Positions 21,330 through 29,058 of a stretch of 43,117 nt of DNA are shown in pieces. Within the stretch, counting starts at the first letter, position 1, and each line of letters begins with the position of its first letter. The notes under the pieces are model-generated. The model searched no databases. It saw only the letters and a list, made by a program, of their open reading frames with translations, and was not told where the DNA came from. The position numbers and the translations under genes are program-made. Origin of the DNA: JACRJW01 sp964359095 (lineage in GTDB: Bacteria; Patescibacteriota; Patescibacteriia; UBA9934; GWF2-40-263); NCBI GenBank assembly GCA_964359095.1, contig CAYHRJ010000004.1:1-43117 (forward strand). Reading direction: 5' to 3'.

Positions 21330-23017
21330 CCCGTATCCCCAGTATCTGGAACCACCGTTGATAAAAGACCATACACAAGATCAGCGAGGCCATCGTGATT
21401 GACATCGATCACACGCACACCGCTATCCCTGGCATCTCCACCAAACATTTGCGCGAAGACAACTGGAATATCCGTATAGCTTGTGTCCTCACTCCATCCT
21501 GTTCCGTCTCCATTGTGAATATATACCGCCTCGTTTCCATATGGATCGGCAAACAAAATGTCCGCAAATCCATCGCCGTTTACGTCTCCCAACCGCGTAT
21601 AGGCATCATACATGTAGTATGGAGCCCGGTTTGTCGCAAAGTTAGCCGGGAGCGAATAAGAAGTGTCTTGTGTCCACCCAGTCCCATCGCCGTCATTAAC
21701 GTAGACCTCACGTGTATCACCACTAACACCATCATAAATATCATCGCTTTCACCATAAACAAAATCATCAAGTCCATCACCGTTCACGTCGAACATACGC
21801 ACGCCTTGATCTCCCGGAACCGTTGTATCGAGAAATCGAACAGGGATCGAGTAAGATGTGTCTTGGCTCCATCCTGTGCTATCCGCGTTGTTAAGATAAA
21901 CGGCCGTGTCAGTCGTTCCGCTGTCGCCAAACAATAAATCCTGGAGTCCGTCGCCATTGACGTCCGAAAGACGAACGCCTCGGTCGTAACCTTCATTTTC
22001 TACAAACGATTGAGGGATAGCGTAGGTGGTTGCCTCTGTCCAACTCACCGTGGAAGAGGAATAGCCAAAAGTCGTTTCTGGCAACGTAGTCGTGGCGCCC
22101 ACCTCGTCGTATGATGTCTCCAGAATAGAAGATAACAGCGAGCGCGTGCCGTTATCGCCAGCCGCGTAGGAAAAGGCGAATGTGCGTCGCGTGGTGCCAT
22201 CGGCCGTGACAGTGATCACGCTCACGCGCTCATCTGTGGTAACTTCAAACCCGCTGGCGTACGAGGTTATTGCATCATCTCGAGACTCGAGCGTGAACGT
22301 CGCGACCAACACGCCGACTGTTGAACCGTTTCCTGTGTAAGTGATTGTCGAAGGGTAGAGCTGATTGTCATCTTCAGTATATGTAAACGAGATGAAGTTA
22401 TCATTTAGGTCTTGAATCTCTGAAATAGACCAGATGAACACGCGAGTGGTATCGTCTGGATCGTCAACGCGCGATGAAGAGGAATCACCAAACGTGTAAG
22501 TCGTGCCCTGTGCGTCTGTCACGCTCCAAGATTCACTGCTACTGTCATAGGTATAGGACAGAAACGATCCTGTCTCGACTTTCGCTCCATACGTTCCGTG
22601 TGTGGCGTCAGTCAAGGAAACAGGAAGAAGCTCACCGGAAAGCGATGAAGAAAAGGTCGTCGAATCATACAAATCCTCGATACCGGTTTTGTTGACGCGT
22701 TCAATGGAAGGGATAGACAACGACCAGCCAGCACCAACGATCCCTGTGGTTTGAACATTGGCGCTATTGTAGGTGAGTGCGAGTTCAGGTTGCATCCCAT
22801 CGCGTCCCGGTGGAAGAACAAGAGGATGGTGATAAATAAAAGAACCGAGCGTTTCATCTCGGTCATACCACGGCAAACGATGTTCTGGACTCACGGAAGT
22901 CGTTGTTGGATCTGTTTGGAAATCTGACGCAGACGATGCGTAAGTCACCAAAGGCAACATGAGAAAAGCTATGATGAACAGCACACGAACAAACCGTATT
23001 GAAACGTGGCGATACAT
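21269..23017 (-). CDS. SpvB/TcdB-like toxin N-terminal region with FG-GAP repeats
   Basis: A 582-codon frame: a signal peptide (VRVLFIIAFLMLPLVTYAS), then an SpvB-like start (GSFIYHHPLVLPPGRDGMQP, ELALTYNSANVQTTGIVGAG, WSLSIPSIERVNKTGI), then FG-GAP/VCBS repeats of the type DVNGDGLQDLLFGD ... VYLNNADSTGWSQDTSYSIP repeated about five times. After VYGLL (about 21365) this frame runs into 30 unrelated residues. The neighbouring frame continues the repeat pattern (INGGSRYWGYGVYINTG), so a single-base shift is present, either real decay or a sequencing error. It starts 18 nt after the ftsZ stop and may be co-transcribed with it. Confidence 0.8.
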   Translation of the reverse strand: MYRHVSIRFVRVLFIIAFLMLPLVTYASSASDFQTDPTTTSVSPEHRLPWYDRDETLGSFIYHHPLVLPPGRDGMQPELALTYNSANVQTTGIVGAGWSLSIPSIERVNKTGIEDLYDSTTFSSSLSGELLPVSLTDATHGTYGAKVETGSFLSYTYDSSSESWSVTDAQGTTYTFGDSSSSRVDDPDDTTRVFIWSISEIQDLNDNFISFTYTEDDNQLYPSTITYTGNGSTVGVLVATFTLESRDDAITSYASGFEVTTDERVSVITVTADGTTRRTFAFSYAAGDNGTRSLLSSILETSYDEVGATTTLPETTFGYSSSTVSWTEATTYAIPQSFVENEGYDRGVRLSDVNGDGLQDLLFGDSGTTDTAVYLNNADSTGWSQDTSYSIPVRFLDTTVPGDQGVRMFDVNGDGLDDFVYGESDDIYDGVSGDTREVYVNDGDGTGWTQDTSYSLPANFATNRAPYYMYDAYTRLGDVNGDGFADILFADPYGNEAVYIHNGDGTGWSEDTSYTDIPVVFAQMFGGDARDSGVRVIDVNHDGLADLVYGLLSTVVPDTGDTGCTSTPVTARGHLMQATRYQ

Positions 23018-23035
23018 ATATTTTTTCCTATTGCG

Positions 23036-24253
23036 TTACATCATCTTTTTGCGAATGAACGCAGGAATCTCAATTTCTTCTTCGTCCTTCTGAACGGGAG
23101 TTGGTGCGATCTTGACAGGCTCTCGACGTGGTTCGGGTCTTGGCATCACAGGACGTTCCAAAGGAGGAAATATGGGTGGCTGATACGTAATTTTTGGGCG
23201 TTGACGAGCTGGATCTTCTTCGCGAACACGCAACATTGGACTTGGTGACCAGGAACCTTGTGCTTGGACTTCGACCGTTCCAGGGGCTTTGGTGCGACGC
23301 TCACGAGAATCAAATCCTGTGGCCACAACCGTAATGCGCACCTCGTCTGTTAACCCATCATTCACGTTGGCACCAAAAATGACTTTTGCGTCTTCATCGG
23401 CTGAGCTTGTGATGACCTTGGCAGCCTCGGCAACTTCGTGCATGCCCAGATCGCTTCCACCTGAAATCGTAAAGAGGATTCCCTTGGCGCCATCAATGGA
23501 AAGCTCAAGCAAGGGACTGGCAATCGCCTGCTTGGCAGCCTCAACCGCTCGATTTTCACCGCTCGCACGTCCAATTCCCATGAGAGCCGAACCTGAATTT
23601 TCCATAATCGCTTTCACGTCCGCATAGTCGACATTGATGAGTCCTGGGATTGTAATGAGCTCAGCAATTCCCTGCACACCTTGTCGAAGGACATCATCTA
23701 CCACGATAAATGCGTCCATGAGTGAAGTCTTTTTGTCGATAATTTGGAGCACACGATCGTTTGGAATCGTGATGATGGCGTCCACGTGCTGCAACAAACG
23801 TTCATACCCATCATCGGCAATGCGTCGTCGTTGTGCGCCTTCAAACGTGAAGGGTTTTGTGACGACCGCAACAGTGAGCGCTCCAATATCTTTTGCGAGG
23901 CGTGCCACCTCAGGAATCGCGCCGGTTCCTGTTCCCCCACCAAGGCCACACGTAAGGAACACCATGTCAGAACCTGAAAGTGCCTCGCGAATTTCATTTT
24001 GATTCTCCTCAGCCGCTCGAGCACCGATGTCTGGATTCATTCCTGCTCCCAGACCTCGCGTGATCGTTTTTCCAATGACGATTTTTCGTGGAGAGAGACT
24101 TTGGTTGAGAGCCTGAACGTCTGTATTGATAACGATAAACTCAACACCTTTGATATTATCGCTAATCATTCTATGCACAGCTGCACTGCCTCCACCTCCA
24201 ATACCAACGACTTTGATCTTCGCGAACGTTTCAATTTCTGGCTTGACTTGTGC
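23036..24253 (-). CDS. ftsZ: Cell division protein FtsZ
   Basis: A 405-residue tubulin-like GTPase. Landmarks are KIKVVGIGGGGSAAVHRM, DVQALNQS, the T4 signature FLTCGLGGGTGTGAIPEVA, NVDYADVKAIMENSGSALMG (T7 loop with the catalytic Asp region) and AKVIFGANVNDGL. A variable Pro/Arg-rich linker follows, then the C-terminal conserved peptide EIEIPAFIRKKMM that binds FtsA. It forms the division ring. The frame opens at 24286, but MAQVKPEIETFAKI at 24253 fits the family. It lies behind ftsA but has its own promoter and a leader of about 75 nt with an unusual dyad. Confidence 0.97.
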   Translation of the reverse strand, partial: AQVKPEIETFAKIKVVGIGGGGSAAVHRMISDNIKGVEFIVINTDVQALNQSLSPRKIVIGKTITRGLGAGMNPDIGARAAEENQNEIREALSGSDMVFLTCGLGGGTGTGAIPEVARLAKDIGALTVAVVTKPFTFEGAQRRRIADDGYERLLQHVDAIITIPNDRVLQIIDKKTSLMDAFIVVDDVLRQGVQGIAELITIPGLINVDYADVKAIMENSGSALMGIGRASGENRAVEAAKQAIASPLLELSIDGAKGILFTISGGSDLGMHEVAEAAKVITSSADEDAKVIFGANVNDGLTDEVRITVVATGFDSRERRTKAPGTVEVQAQGSWSPSPMLRVREEDPARQRPKITYQPPIFPPLERPVMPRPEPRREPVKIAPTPVQKDEEEIEIPAFIRKKMM

Positions 24254-24291
24254 CATACGGTATTCAATTAACTTTTTGATGAACACATATT

Positions 24292-24318
24292 GTGCTCATT
24301 CATTGCTCAGTTGAGCAC
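24292..24318 (-). promoter_or_regulatory. Inverted TGAGCA/TGCTCA sites in the ftsZ leader
   Basis: GTGCTCA (24292-24298) mirrors TGAGCAC (24312-24318), with a further TGCTCA at 24304-24309. The sites lie between the promoter (24332-24359) and the ftsZ ATG. A protein-binding site or a leader hairpin is possible. Confidence 0.4.
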
Positions 24319-24331
24319 TAAAATCACAAAC

Positions 24332-24359
24332 ACTTTAACACTGGCTAATGACCTGTCAA
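24332..24359 (-). promoter_or_regulatory. Promoter of ftsZ
   Basis: On minus a consensus TTGACA (24359-24354), 16-nt spacer, TAAAGT (24337-24332), immediately after the ftsA terminator. Confidence 0.6.
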
Positions 24360-24360
24360 G

Positions 24361-24392
24361 AAAATAAAAAAGAAGATGTGTATATCTTCTTT
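24361..24392 (-). terminator. Terminator of ftsA
   Basis: On minus AAAGAAGAT-N6-ATCTTCTTT (9 bp) followed by TTTATTTTC. It separates ftsA from ftsZ. Confidence 0.75.
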
Positions 24393-24421
24393 GGGAGGTA
24401 GTAGGGGGTAGGAGGTAGGTC
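24393..24421 (+). repeat. G-rich GGTAG-type repeat between ftsA and its terminator
   Basis: GGGAGGTAGTAGGGGGTAGG followed by AGGTAGG: four or more runs of two to five G on the plus strand. Same unit family as 667-747 and 43038-43074. A two-tetrad quadruplex is conceivable. Confidence 0.5.
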
Positions 24422-25681
24422 TTAGGGTTTTAAAGATTTGAACAATTTTTTCAGACCAGAGCCAATCTTGTTTATATCTCCAAACTTTGAAAGAAGTCCG
24501 CCAAAACCACCGTGGCTGCCTGCGCCTCGAATATGTCGTCCCCATAGGACAAGTCCCATAACCGTGCTCATGGACGGATCGTTAATGCGATCAATGACCG
24601 AGCTCACCCCAATGGGCGTTCCAAGAGAAACAGGAAGTCTGAGCGACTCTTTTGCCACGTCGAGAATCCCAACAAGTTTAGCACCACCTCCCGTTAAAAT
24701 AACTCCGGCGGGAAGCATGCCTGATCGATCGACCTTCTTAAGCTCACGATCGATGTGTTCAAAAATTTCCTGTACGCGCGCCTCGGTGATATCAGCGACA
24801 AATCGACGACCGACAAATTCTTCCTCAGGTGCGCCGAGCTCTCCCAGGTTAATCTCTTCTTTTTTTGTCACGTCATCCGGTCGACACGTGGCATGGTGCA
24901 ACTTCACCTGTTCCGCCACTTCGATCGAGGTTCGAAGGCCAATCGCGATGTCGGACGTTATGTGATCTGACCCCATTGGGAGCACGGCTGTATGCAAGAC
25001 ATCGCCTTCTTCGTACACGACCAAGGAGGTTGTCGATGCACCAATGTTTACCACGCAGACTCCAAGATCTTTTTGACGATCGGAAACCACAGCCTCAGCC
25101 GTCGCAAGAATCGAAAACACGAGGTCCTCAATATCCAAACCTGTTCGGTACACCGTCTTGGTGAGATTTTTAATTTGAGAACCAAGTCCTTGAATAATAA
25201 GGGCATCGACCTCCAACCGAATGCCGTTCATGCCCACAGGATCTTTCACACCGCGCTGACCATCTACCGTAAAATTCTTCGGAATGACGTGAATAATTTC
25301 GTAGTTGGTTGGTGTGGCAACGGTCCGCGCTGCCTCAATCGAGCGTTCGACGTCTTCTTCACGAATCTCGCCGTCACTTCGACCTACACCCACCACGCCA
25401 CGAGATTCCTGAGAAATAATATGATTCCCGTTGATTCCCACCCAAGCCTTGTTCAAAGGGACGCCTGTGATTCTTTCCGCTTGTTCCAGTGCTCGGGAAA
25501 CAGAAGAAACAGCGTCTTCAAGGTTGGTGATAGTCCCCTTGCTCACACCAGCGGATGGAACCTCGACAGCCCCAATGATATGGATCTGTTCACCTCCGTC
25601 GGGTGTTGGGATCAGCTTTCCTACCGCAACTCGAATCGCATAGGTCCCAACGTCCAATCCTGTAAAAATTTCCTCAGACAT
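24422..25681 (-). CDS. ftsA: Cell division protein FtsA
   Basis: A 419-residue actin-like ATPase that tethers FtsZ to the membrane. Landmarks are EEIFTGLDVGTYAIRVAVGK (phosphate 1 loop), the FtsA-specific SHS2/1C domain with HVIPKNFTVDGQRGVKDPVG, LGVCVVNIGASTTSLVVYEE (phosphate 2), ITSDIAIGL, GVILTGGGAKLVGI (adenosine loop) and a C-terminal amphipathic helix SGLKKLFKSLKP. The frame opens at 25708, but 25681 fits the family and lies 11 nt behind a -10 box. It follows dgkA, whose end overlaps the ftsA promoter. Confidence 0.97.
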   Translation of the reverse strand: MSEEIFTGLDVGTYAIRVAVGKLIPTPDGGEQIHIIGAVEVPSAGVSKGTITNLEDAVSSVSRALEQAERITGVPLNKAWVGINGNHIISQESRGVVGVGRSDGEIREEDVERSIEAARTVATPTNYEIIHVIPKNFTVDGQRGVKDPVGMNGIRLEVDALIIQGLGSQIKNLTKTVYRTGLDIEDLVFSILATAEAVVSDRQKDLGVCVVNIGASTTSLVVYEEGDVLHTAVLPMGSDHITSDIAIGLRTSIEVAEQVKLHHATCRPDDVTKKEEINLGELGAPEEEFVGRRFVADITEARVQEIFEHIDRELKKVDRSGMLPAGVILTGGGAKLVGILDVAKESLRLPVSLGTPIGVSSVIDRINDPSMSTVMGLVLWGRHIRGAGSHGGFGGLLSKFGDINKIGSGLKKLFKSLKP

Positions 25682-25692
25682 ATTCACGAACA

Positions 25693-25722
25693 AGTATAAC
25701 CTCACCACGCGGGAACAAGCAA
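25693..25722 (-). promoter_or_regulatory. Promoter of ftsA inside the end of dgkA
   Basis: On minus TTGCTT (25722-25717), 18-nt spacer, TATACT (25698-25693), 11 nt before the ftsA ATG. Confidence 0.45.
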
Positions 25723-26076
25723 GACAACATGCGGGTAAAAAATCGTCACACCGACCAGAAGCGCGATGAAGGAGACGATCAGAACCGCTGCGGCCATGAT
25801 ATCTTTGATGTCTTTGACAACTGGATGAATACGAGGTTTAAACGTGTCAACGATCCGTTCAAGAATCGAATTAACAAGCTCGAGCACCAAGACCGCGCCG
25901 ATCAAGAAGATCAAAATGATCCACTCTTCGTACCGTACCCGAAACCAGAGCGCAGCCAGCAACACGATAACGGCTGCGATCACTTGAATACGAAAATTTT
26001 GCTCGGATCGAAATACCACAGCAACACCATGAGCGGCGTGCTTAAAGCTCTTTGCAAGTTGCCGAAGTCTGATCAT
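25702..26076 (-). CDS. dgkA: Diacylglycerol/undecaprenol kinase family protein
   Basis: A 124-residue membrane protein of the DgkA family with three membrane helices. The signature ELVNSILERIVD, followed by HPVVKDIKDIMAAAVLIVSF, holds the Glu and Asn that bind ATP and metal; the N-terminal amphipathic helix is FKHAAHGVAVVFRSEQNFRI. In Gram-positive-type cells the enzyme phosphorylates undecaprenol for cell wall lipid carrier recycling; in E. coli it acts on diacylglycerol. Its ATG overlaps the ybeY stop by 4 nt, so the two are coupled. Confidence 0.93.
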   Translation of the reverse strand: MIRLRQLAKSFKHAAHGVAVVFRSEQNFRIQVIAAVIVLLAALWFRVRYEEWIILIFLIGAVLVLELVNSILERIVDTFKPRIHPVVKDIKDIMAAAVLIVSFIALLVGVTIFYPHVVLLVPAW

Positions 26077-26606
26077 AGGCGAGCATCAACGCCGAGTGCA
26101 ATAAGAATTCGACTTTGAAGTGGGAACATTTTTTTTGCATCTACTGGTCTCTCATGATCATTGCCAAATAGATGCAAAACCCCGTGCACCAACAGAAAGA
26201 TGATCTCGTCATGCGTGGAATGTTTCATCTCCTTGGCCTGACGAACGGCTTGTTCATAGCAGATCAAGATTTCACCGAATACTTTGCCCTCCTCAAGTTC
26301 AAAAGACAACACATCTGTCACACGATTCTTTCCACGCCAGATTCGATTGAGCTTTTTCATCTCAGGCTCTGACACAAAGGCCACGGAAATAGTCACGTCT
26401 TTCTTCAGATAATGAGATTTTGTCATCCTGAGCGAGCCCTGCGAGTCGAAGGATCTCTCCGCTCCGGCCGTCGAACGGCCTCCGGTCGAGATGACAGCTT
26501 GTCGTTGAAGGACCTTGAAAATCTCATTGAGCGTCTTCACCACCAATCGCTCCGGGAGCTTCTGCCCTCCCCTGAGTCTCGATTGATTTATTTCTGCACG
26601 AATCAT
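26073..26606 (-). CDS. ybeY: Endoribonuclease YbeY with an in-frame palindromic-element insertion
   Basis: A 177-residue YbeY. The core motifs are VTISVAFVSEPEMKKLNRIW, RGKNRVTDVLSFEL and the metal site HGVLHLFGNDH (H-x3-H-x5-H), all intact. It matures 16S rRNA and takes part in 70S quality control. It is about 25 residues longer than usual because residues 37-62 are encoded by a 76-bp copy of the TGTCATCC...GATGACA element, placed between the first helix and the second strand, away from the active site. The start overlaps the stop of the preceding gene by 4 nt, and the stop overlaps dgkA. Confidence 0.94.
   Translation of the reverse strand: MIRAEINQSRLRGGQKLPERLVVKTLNEIFKVLQRQAVISTGGRSTAGAERSFDSQGSLRMTKSHYLKKDVTISVAFVSEPEMKKLNRIWRGKNRVTDVLSFELEEGKVFGEILICYEQAVRQAKEMKHSTHDEIIFLLVHGVLHLFGNDHERPVDAKKMFPLQSRILIALGVDARL
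26421..26496 (+). repeat. Palindromic element copy inside ybeY
   Basis: Begins TGTCATCCTGAGCGAGC and ends GTCGAGATGACA, with a GGCCGTCGAACGGCC hairpin in the centre. The first 44 bases align with the copies at 29059 and 39816. It is translated on the minus strand as residues 37-62 of YbeY. Confidence 0.85.
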
Positions 26607-27637
26607 AGTTCCACCGCGTCCACCTCCGCCACCTCTTCCACCTTTCCCACCTCCACGCTATTCAACATCATCTGCATCGTCTGCAAGTAATCCACACGAG
26701 CCTTCAACCCTGTGTCATACTCCATAACTAAAACAGCAAAACCAAGATCAACATACGCTATCAGCTGATTTTGGGAGCTCATCATTGGCAGACCGTTCTT
26801 GGTCGTCCCTTCAAGCGGCTCCTCAAGTGTCGTCATGTCCTCTGTCCATGCATCGAGCGACTGTGCACTATCTTTCTCAACCGCCCAGATGCGGAATCCT
26901 TGTCCTGTCTGTGCATCAAGAATAAAAACATCATCACTATCGACAGACGTTTCCCAGACAGCCGGAAAAGTAAACGTGTAGTCAACGGTCTCGGATTCTG
27001 CGACGCTTCTGGTTTCGAGAACCACAATTCCTTCCTCAAGCAATGTCCCTGGAGCCGCAGGATTGTAACGATGGAACACTTCGTTCCCATCCAGAAAGCC
27101 ATCCGAGTCTGTATCTGGCAAACGTGGGTTTGTGTTGTAGATCGTCTTTTCCTCCGTGTCAGAAAGACCGTCAGAATCAGAGTCTGTCCCTGGCGTCACT
27201 TCAACAGCAAATGGATCCACAGCCTCGAGCTCTGGTTCAGGTTCTGGCTCGGGTTCCGGTTCCGGCTCTGTAACCTCCTCAACCACCACATCCACCTCCG
27301 CCACCTGATCCACCTCTTCCACCTGCACACTCCTTACCAAAAAATATCCACCGATTCCAAGCATGAGCAACACGACAACTCCTACGAGCAAAATCATCTT
27401 GGTTCCTGAGCGCGACTTTTTTGGTGCCGCTGGTTTAGGAGGTAAAGCCGGTGCTGGAACAGATGGAGTTTTAAGTTCAATTGGCGCTTGTGGCAACTTT
27501 TTCTCTGGCTCGTGAATCTTCCCTTCAGCTCCATGACGATAGCGCTCAGGCATCGTAAAAACGCGCGCCTCAATTCCCGAAGGCTTTGCTGGCTGTCCGC
27601 CGGGCTGTTGCAATTGTGTGGCCTTCAGATCTTCCAT
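26603..27637 (-). CDS. Membrane protein with thrombospondin type 3 repeats (paralogue 1)
   Basis: A 344-residue protein: about 80 cytoplasmic residues rich in Pro and Lys, a membrane helix at about 80-102 (TKMILLVGVVVLLMLGIGGY), an acidic Val/Glu linker with a PEPEPEP run, and two thrombospondin type 3-like Ca-binding repeats (DSDSDGLSDTEEKTIYNTNP, DTDSDGFLDGNEVFHRYNPA). The C-terminal domain of about 130 residues has a PsbP-like look. The last residues EVGKVEEVAEVDAVEL are encoded by the same GGTGGA-type repeats as the linkers. It begins 3 nt after the stop of paralogue 2, and its stop overlaps the ybeY start. Function unknown; a Ca-stabilised surface protein is likely. Confidence 0.75.
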   Translation of the reverse strand: MEDLKATQLQQPGGQPAKPSGIEARVFTMPERYRHGAEGKIHEPEKKLPQAPIELKTPSVPAPALPPKPAAPKKSRSGTKMILLVGVVVLLMLGIGGYFLVRSVQVEEVDQVAEVDVVVEEVTEPEPEPEPEPEPELEAVDPFAVEVTPGTDSDSDGLSDTEEKTIYNTNPRLPDTDSDGFLDGNEVFHRYNPAAPGTLLEEGIVVLETRSVAESETVDYTFTFPAVWETSVDSDDVFILDAQTGQGFRIWAVEKDSAQSLDAWTEDMTTLEEPLEGTTKNGLPMMSSQNQLIAYVDLGFAVLVMEYDTGLKARVDYLQTMQMMLNSVEVGKVEEVAEVDAVEL

Positions 27638-27640
27638 AGA

Positions 27641-28243
27641 TTAATCAGACTCTGTCGGCGGTTCACGTAGTGTACCTTCTCCGCTTGGGTTATAGCCACC
27701 ACTCACTTCTTCACCATCAAGATACGTATCCCCATCCGTGTCAGGATTGAGCGGATCTGTTTCCCAGGTTCTTACTTCCTCAAGATCAAACAACCCATCA
27801 CCATCTGTGTCAACCGCACGTGCGCTCGTGCCAAGTTCTGCCTCTTCCTTGTCCGTGAGTCCGTCTTTGTCACGATCTGCTGTTGATGGTTTTGCTTCTT
27901 CTTCCTCTTTCACTTCTTCCACCTCTTCCACCTCATCTACCTTTTCCACCTCATCCACCTGATCCACCTCCTCTGGCGGCTCCGGTGTCACAGATGTATT
28001 CGACGACAAAATCTTCATCGAAATATAAAACGCGGCGCCCACGACAACGAAAATTCCCACAACAAGAAGAATCGCCTTCCATGGGAACGAACGTTTCGAT
28101 CCTGCTATACGCTCTGCTAGAACAGAATGACCAGAAGGATTAGAAGGAACAGGGGGAACATCTGTTGGGGATGTTACTTGCGGAGCTGTCTTATCGGACT
28201 CGGAAAAAATATCGTCTGGTTCTTTTTTTAGTTCATCAAACAT
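27641..28243 (-). CDS. Membrane protein with thrombospondin type 3 repeats (paralogue 2)
   Basis: A 200-residue protein with the same plan as its neighbours: a cytoplasmic Pro/Ser-rich segment, a membrane helix at about 56-76 (AILLVVGIFVVVGAAFYISM), an acidic linker EEVDQVDEVEKVDEVEEVEE, and three Ca-binding type repeats (DRDKDGLTDKEEAELGT, DTDGDGLFDLEEV, DTDGDTYLDGEEVSGGYNPS). The end GYNPSGEGTL matches GYNPLGSGRL in the product of 28299-29048 and RYNPAAPGTL in that of 26603-27637. The linker DNA is made of GAGGTGGAW units. Confidence 0.75.
   Translation of the reverse strand: MFDELKKEPDDIFSESDKTAPQVTSPTDVPPVPSNPSGHSVLAERIAGSKRSFPWKAILLVVGIFVVVGAAFYISMKILSSNTSVTPEPPEEVDQVDEVEKVDEVEEVEEVKEEEEAKPSTADRDKDGLTDKEEAELGTSARAVDTDGDGLFDLEEVRTWETDPLNPDTDGDTYLDGEEVSGGYNPSGEGTLREPPTESD
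27911..27972 (-). repeat. GAGGTGGA-type repeat encoding the Val-Asp/Glu linker
   Basis: On minus GGAGGTGGATCAGGTGGATG, then AGGTGGAAAAGGTAGATGAG and more. About 32 bases recur in inverted orientation, with roughly four differences, in the intergenic spacer at 28253-28285. Related coding runs occur at 26610-26665 and 27280-27330. Confidence 0.7.
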
Positions 28244-28293
28244 AGGGGGAGGTGGTTAGGTGGAAAAGGTAGATAAGGTGGATAAGGTGAAGA
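28244..28293 (+). repeat. Intergenic GGTGGA/GGTAGA repeat
   Basis: GGTGGTTAGGTGGAAAAGGT then AGATAAGGTGGATAAGGTG, G-rich on plus. It fills the spacer between two genes and mirrors the coding repeat at 27911-27972. Confidence 0.65.
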
Positions 28294-28298
28294 TGTCG

Positions 28299-29048
28299 CT
28301 AAAGGCGGCCGGAGCCGAGAGGATTATAGCCAGCACTGACCTCTGCTCCATCTAGATAGCCATCCTCGTCCGTGTCGGGATTCTCAGGATCGGTTCCGTA
28401 GGTTGTTTCTTGCGCAGCCGTGAGTCCGTCTTCATCGAGATCTGCTTCTTCCTTTGCTTGCATCAACGCCAACTTATCTGAGACTGTTTCTTTACAGTTC
28501 TCACGCATATCGCCGTCCACGATCTCTTGACAGAGCAGCGCGTCGAGCGTCGCCTTTGCTTGTGCATAGAGCCTGAGATCGTCACACAATTCTGGCGCGC
28601 GCTCTTCACAGTTGGAAACAGAGAGAGGATCTTCACGAGTCGCCGTCCTCGCCTCTATGCCTGCTGTGCAACGCTCTGCATCTTCAGAAACTGAAATCGC
28701 TGAACAATAACTTGCATCTGAAGCAGCACGCGCCACGGCCCAGTAACAATTATCCCTCTCTTCCACTGTTTCGAGCAACTCACAGGTCTCAACAGACTCA
28801 TGCTCGGCAGCCAAATCAGTGATCTCAGCCTGACGACAGTCCTCAGGATCGAGCGCGGATTCACACCGATCTATCGAATCCGAAACTTGCTCCTGCACGA
28901 TTTCCTCAAGTGCTTCCATCTGTGCGTCTCCCTTCACCCACCGAACAATCACCACGATCAGCACAATCACAACCACCAGTCCTGCTGCCCCAATGGCGAC
29001 AGGTTTCCACGGAATAGATTTTGTTGTTGGGTAATCGTTGAGATCCAT
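28299..29048 (-). CDS. Membrane protein with Cys-rich region and thrombospondin type 3 repeats (paralogue 3)
   Basis: A 249-residue protein: a short cytoplasmic N-terminus, a membrane helix at about 15-37 (VAIGAAGLVVVIVLIVVIVR), then about 150 residues with eleven Cys in evenly spaced pairs (SIDRCESALDPEDCRQAEIT, ETCELLETVEERDNCYW), suggesting a disulphide-stabilised helical domain. It ends with two Ca-binding type repeats (DLDEDGLTAAQETTYGTDPE, DTDEDGYLDGAEVSAGYNPL). It lies just downstream of the giant protein gene. The palindromic element at 29059-29155 occupies its upstream spacer, leaving 10 nt before the ATG. Confidence 0.75.
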   Translation of the reverse strand: MDLNDYPTTKSIPWKPVAIGAAGLVVVIVLIVVIVRWVKGDAQMEALEEIVQEQVSDSIDRCESALDPEDCRQAEITDLAAEHESVETCELLETVEERDNCYWAVARAASDASYCSAISVSEDAERCTAGIEARTATREDPLSVSNCEERAPELCDDLRLYAQAKATLDALLCQEIVDGDMRENCKETVSDKLALMQAKEEADLDEDGLTAAQETTYGTDPENPDTDEDGYLDGAEVSAGYNPLGSGRL

Positions 29049-29058
29049 AATGGCTTCT

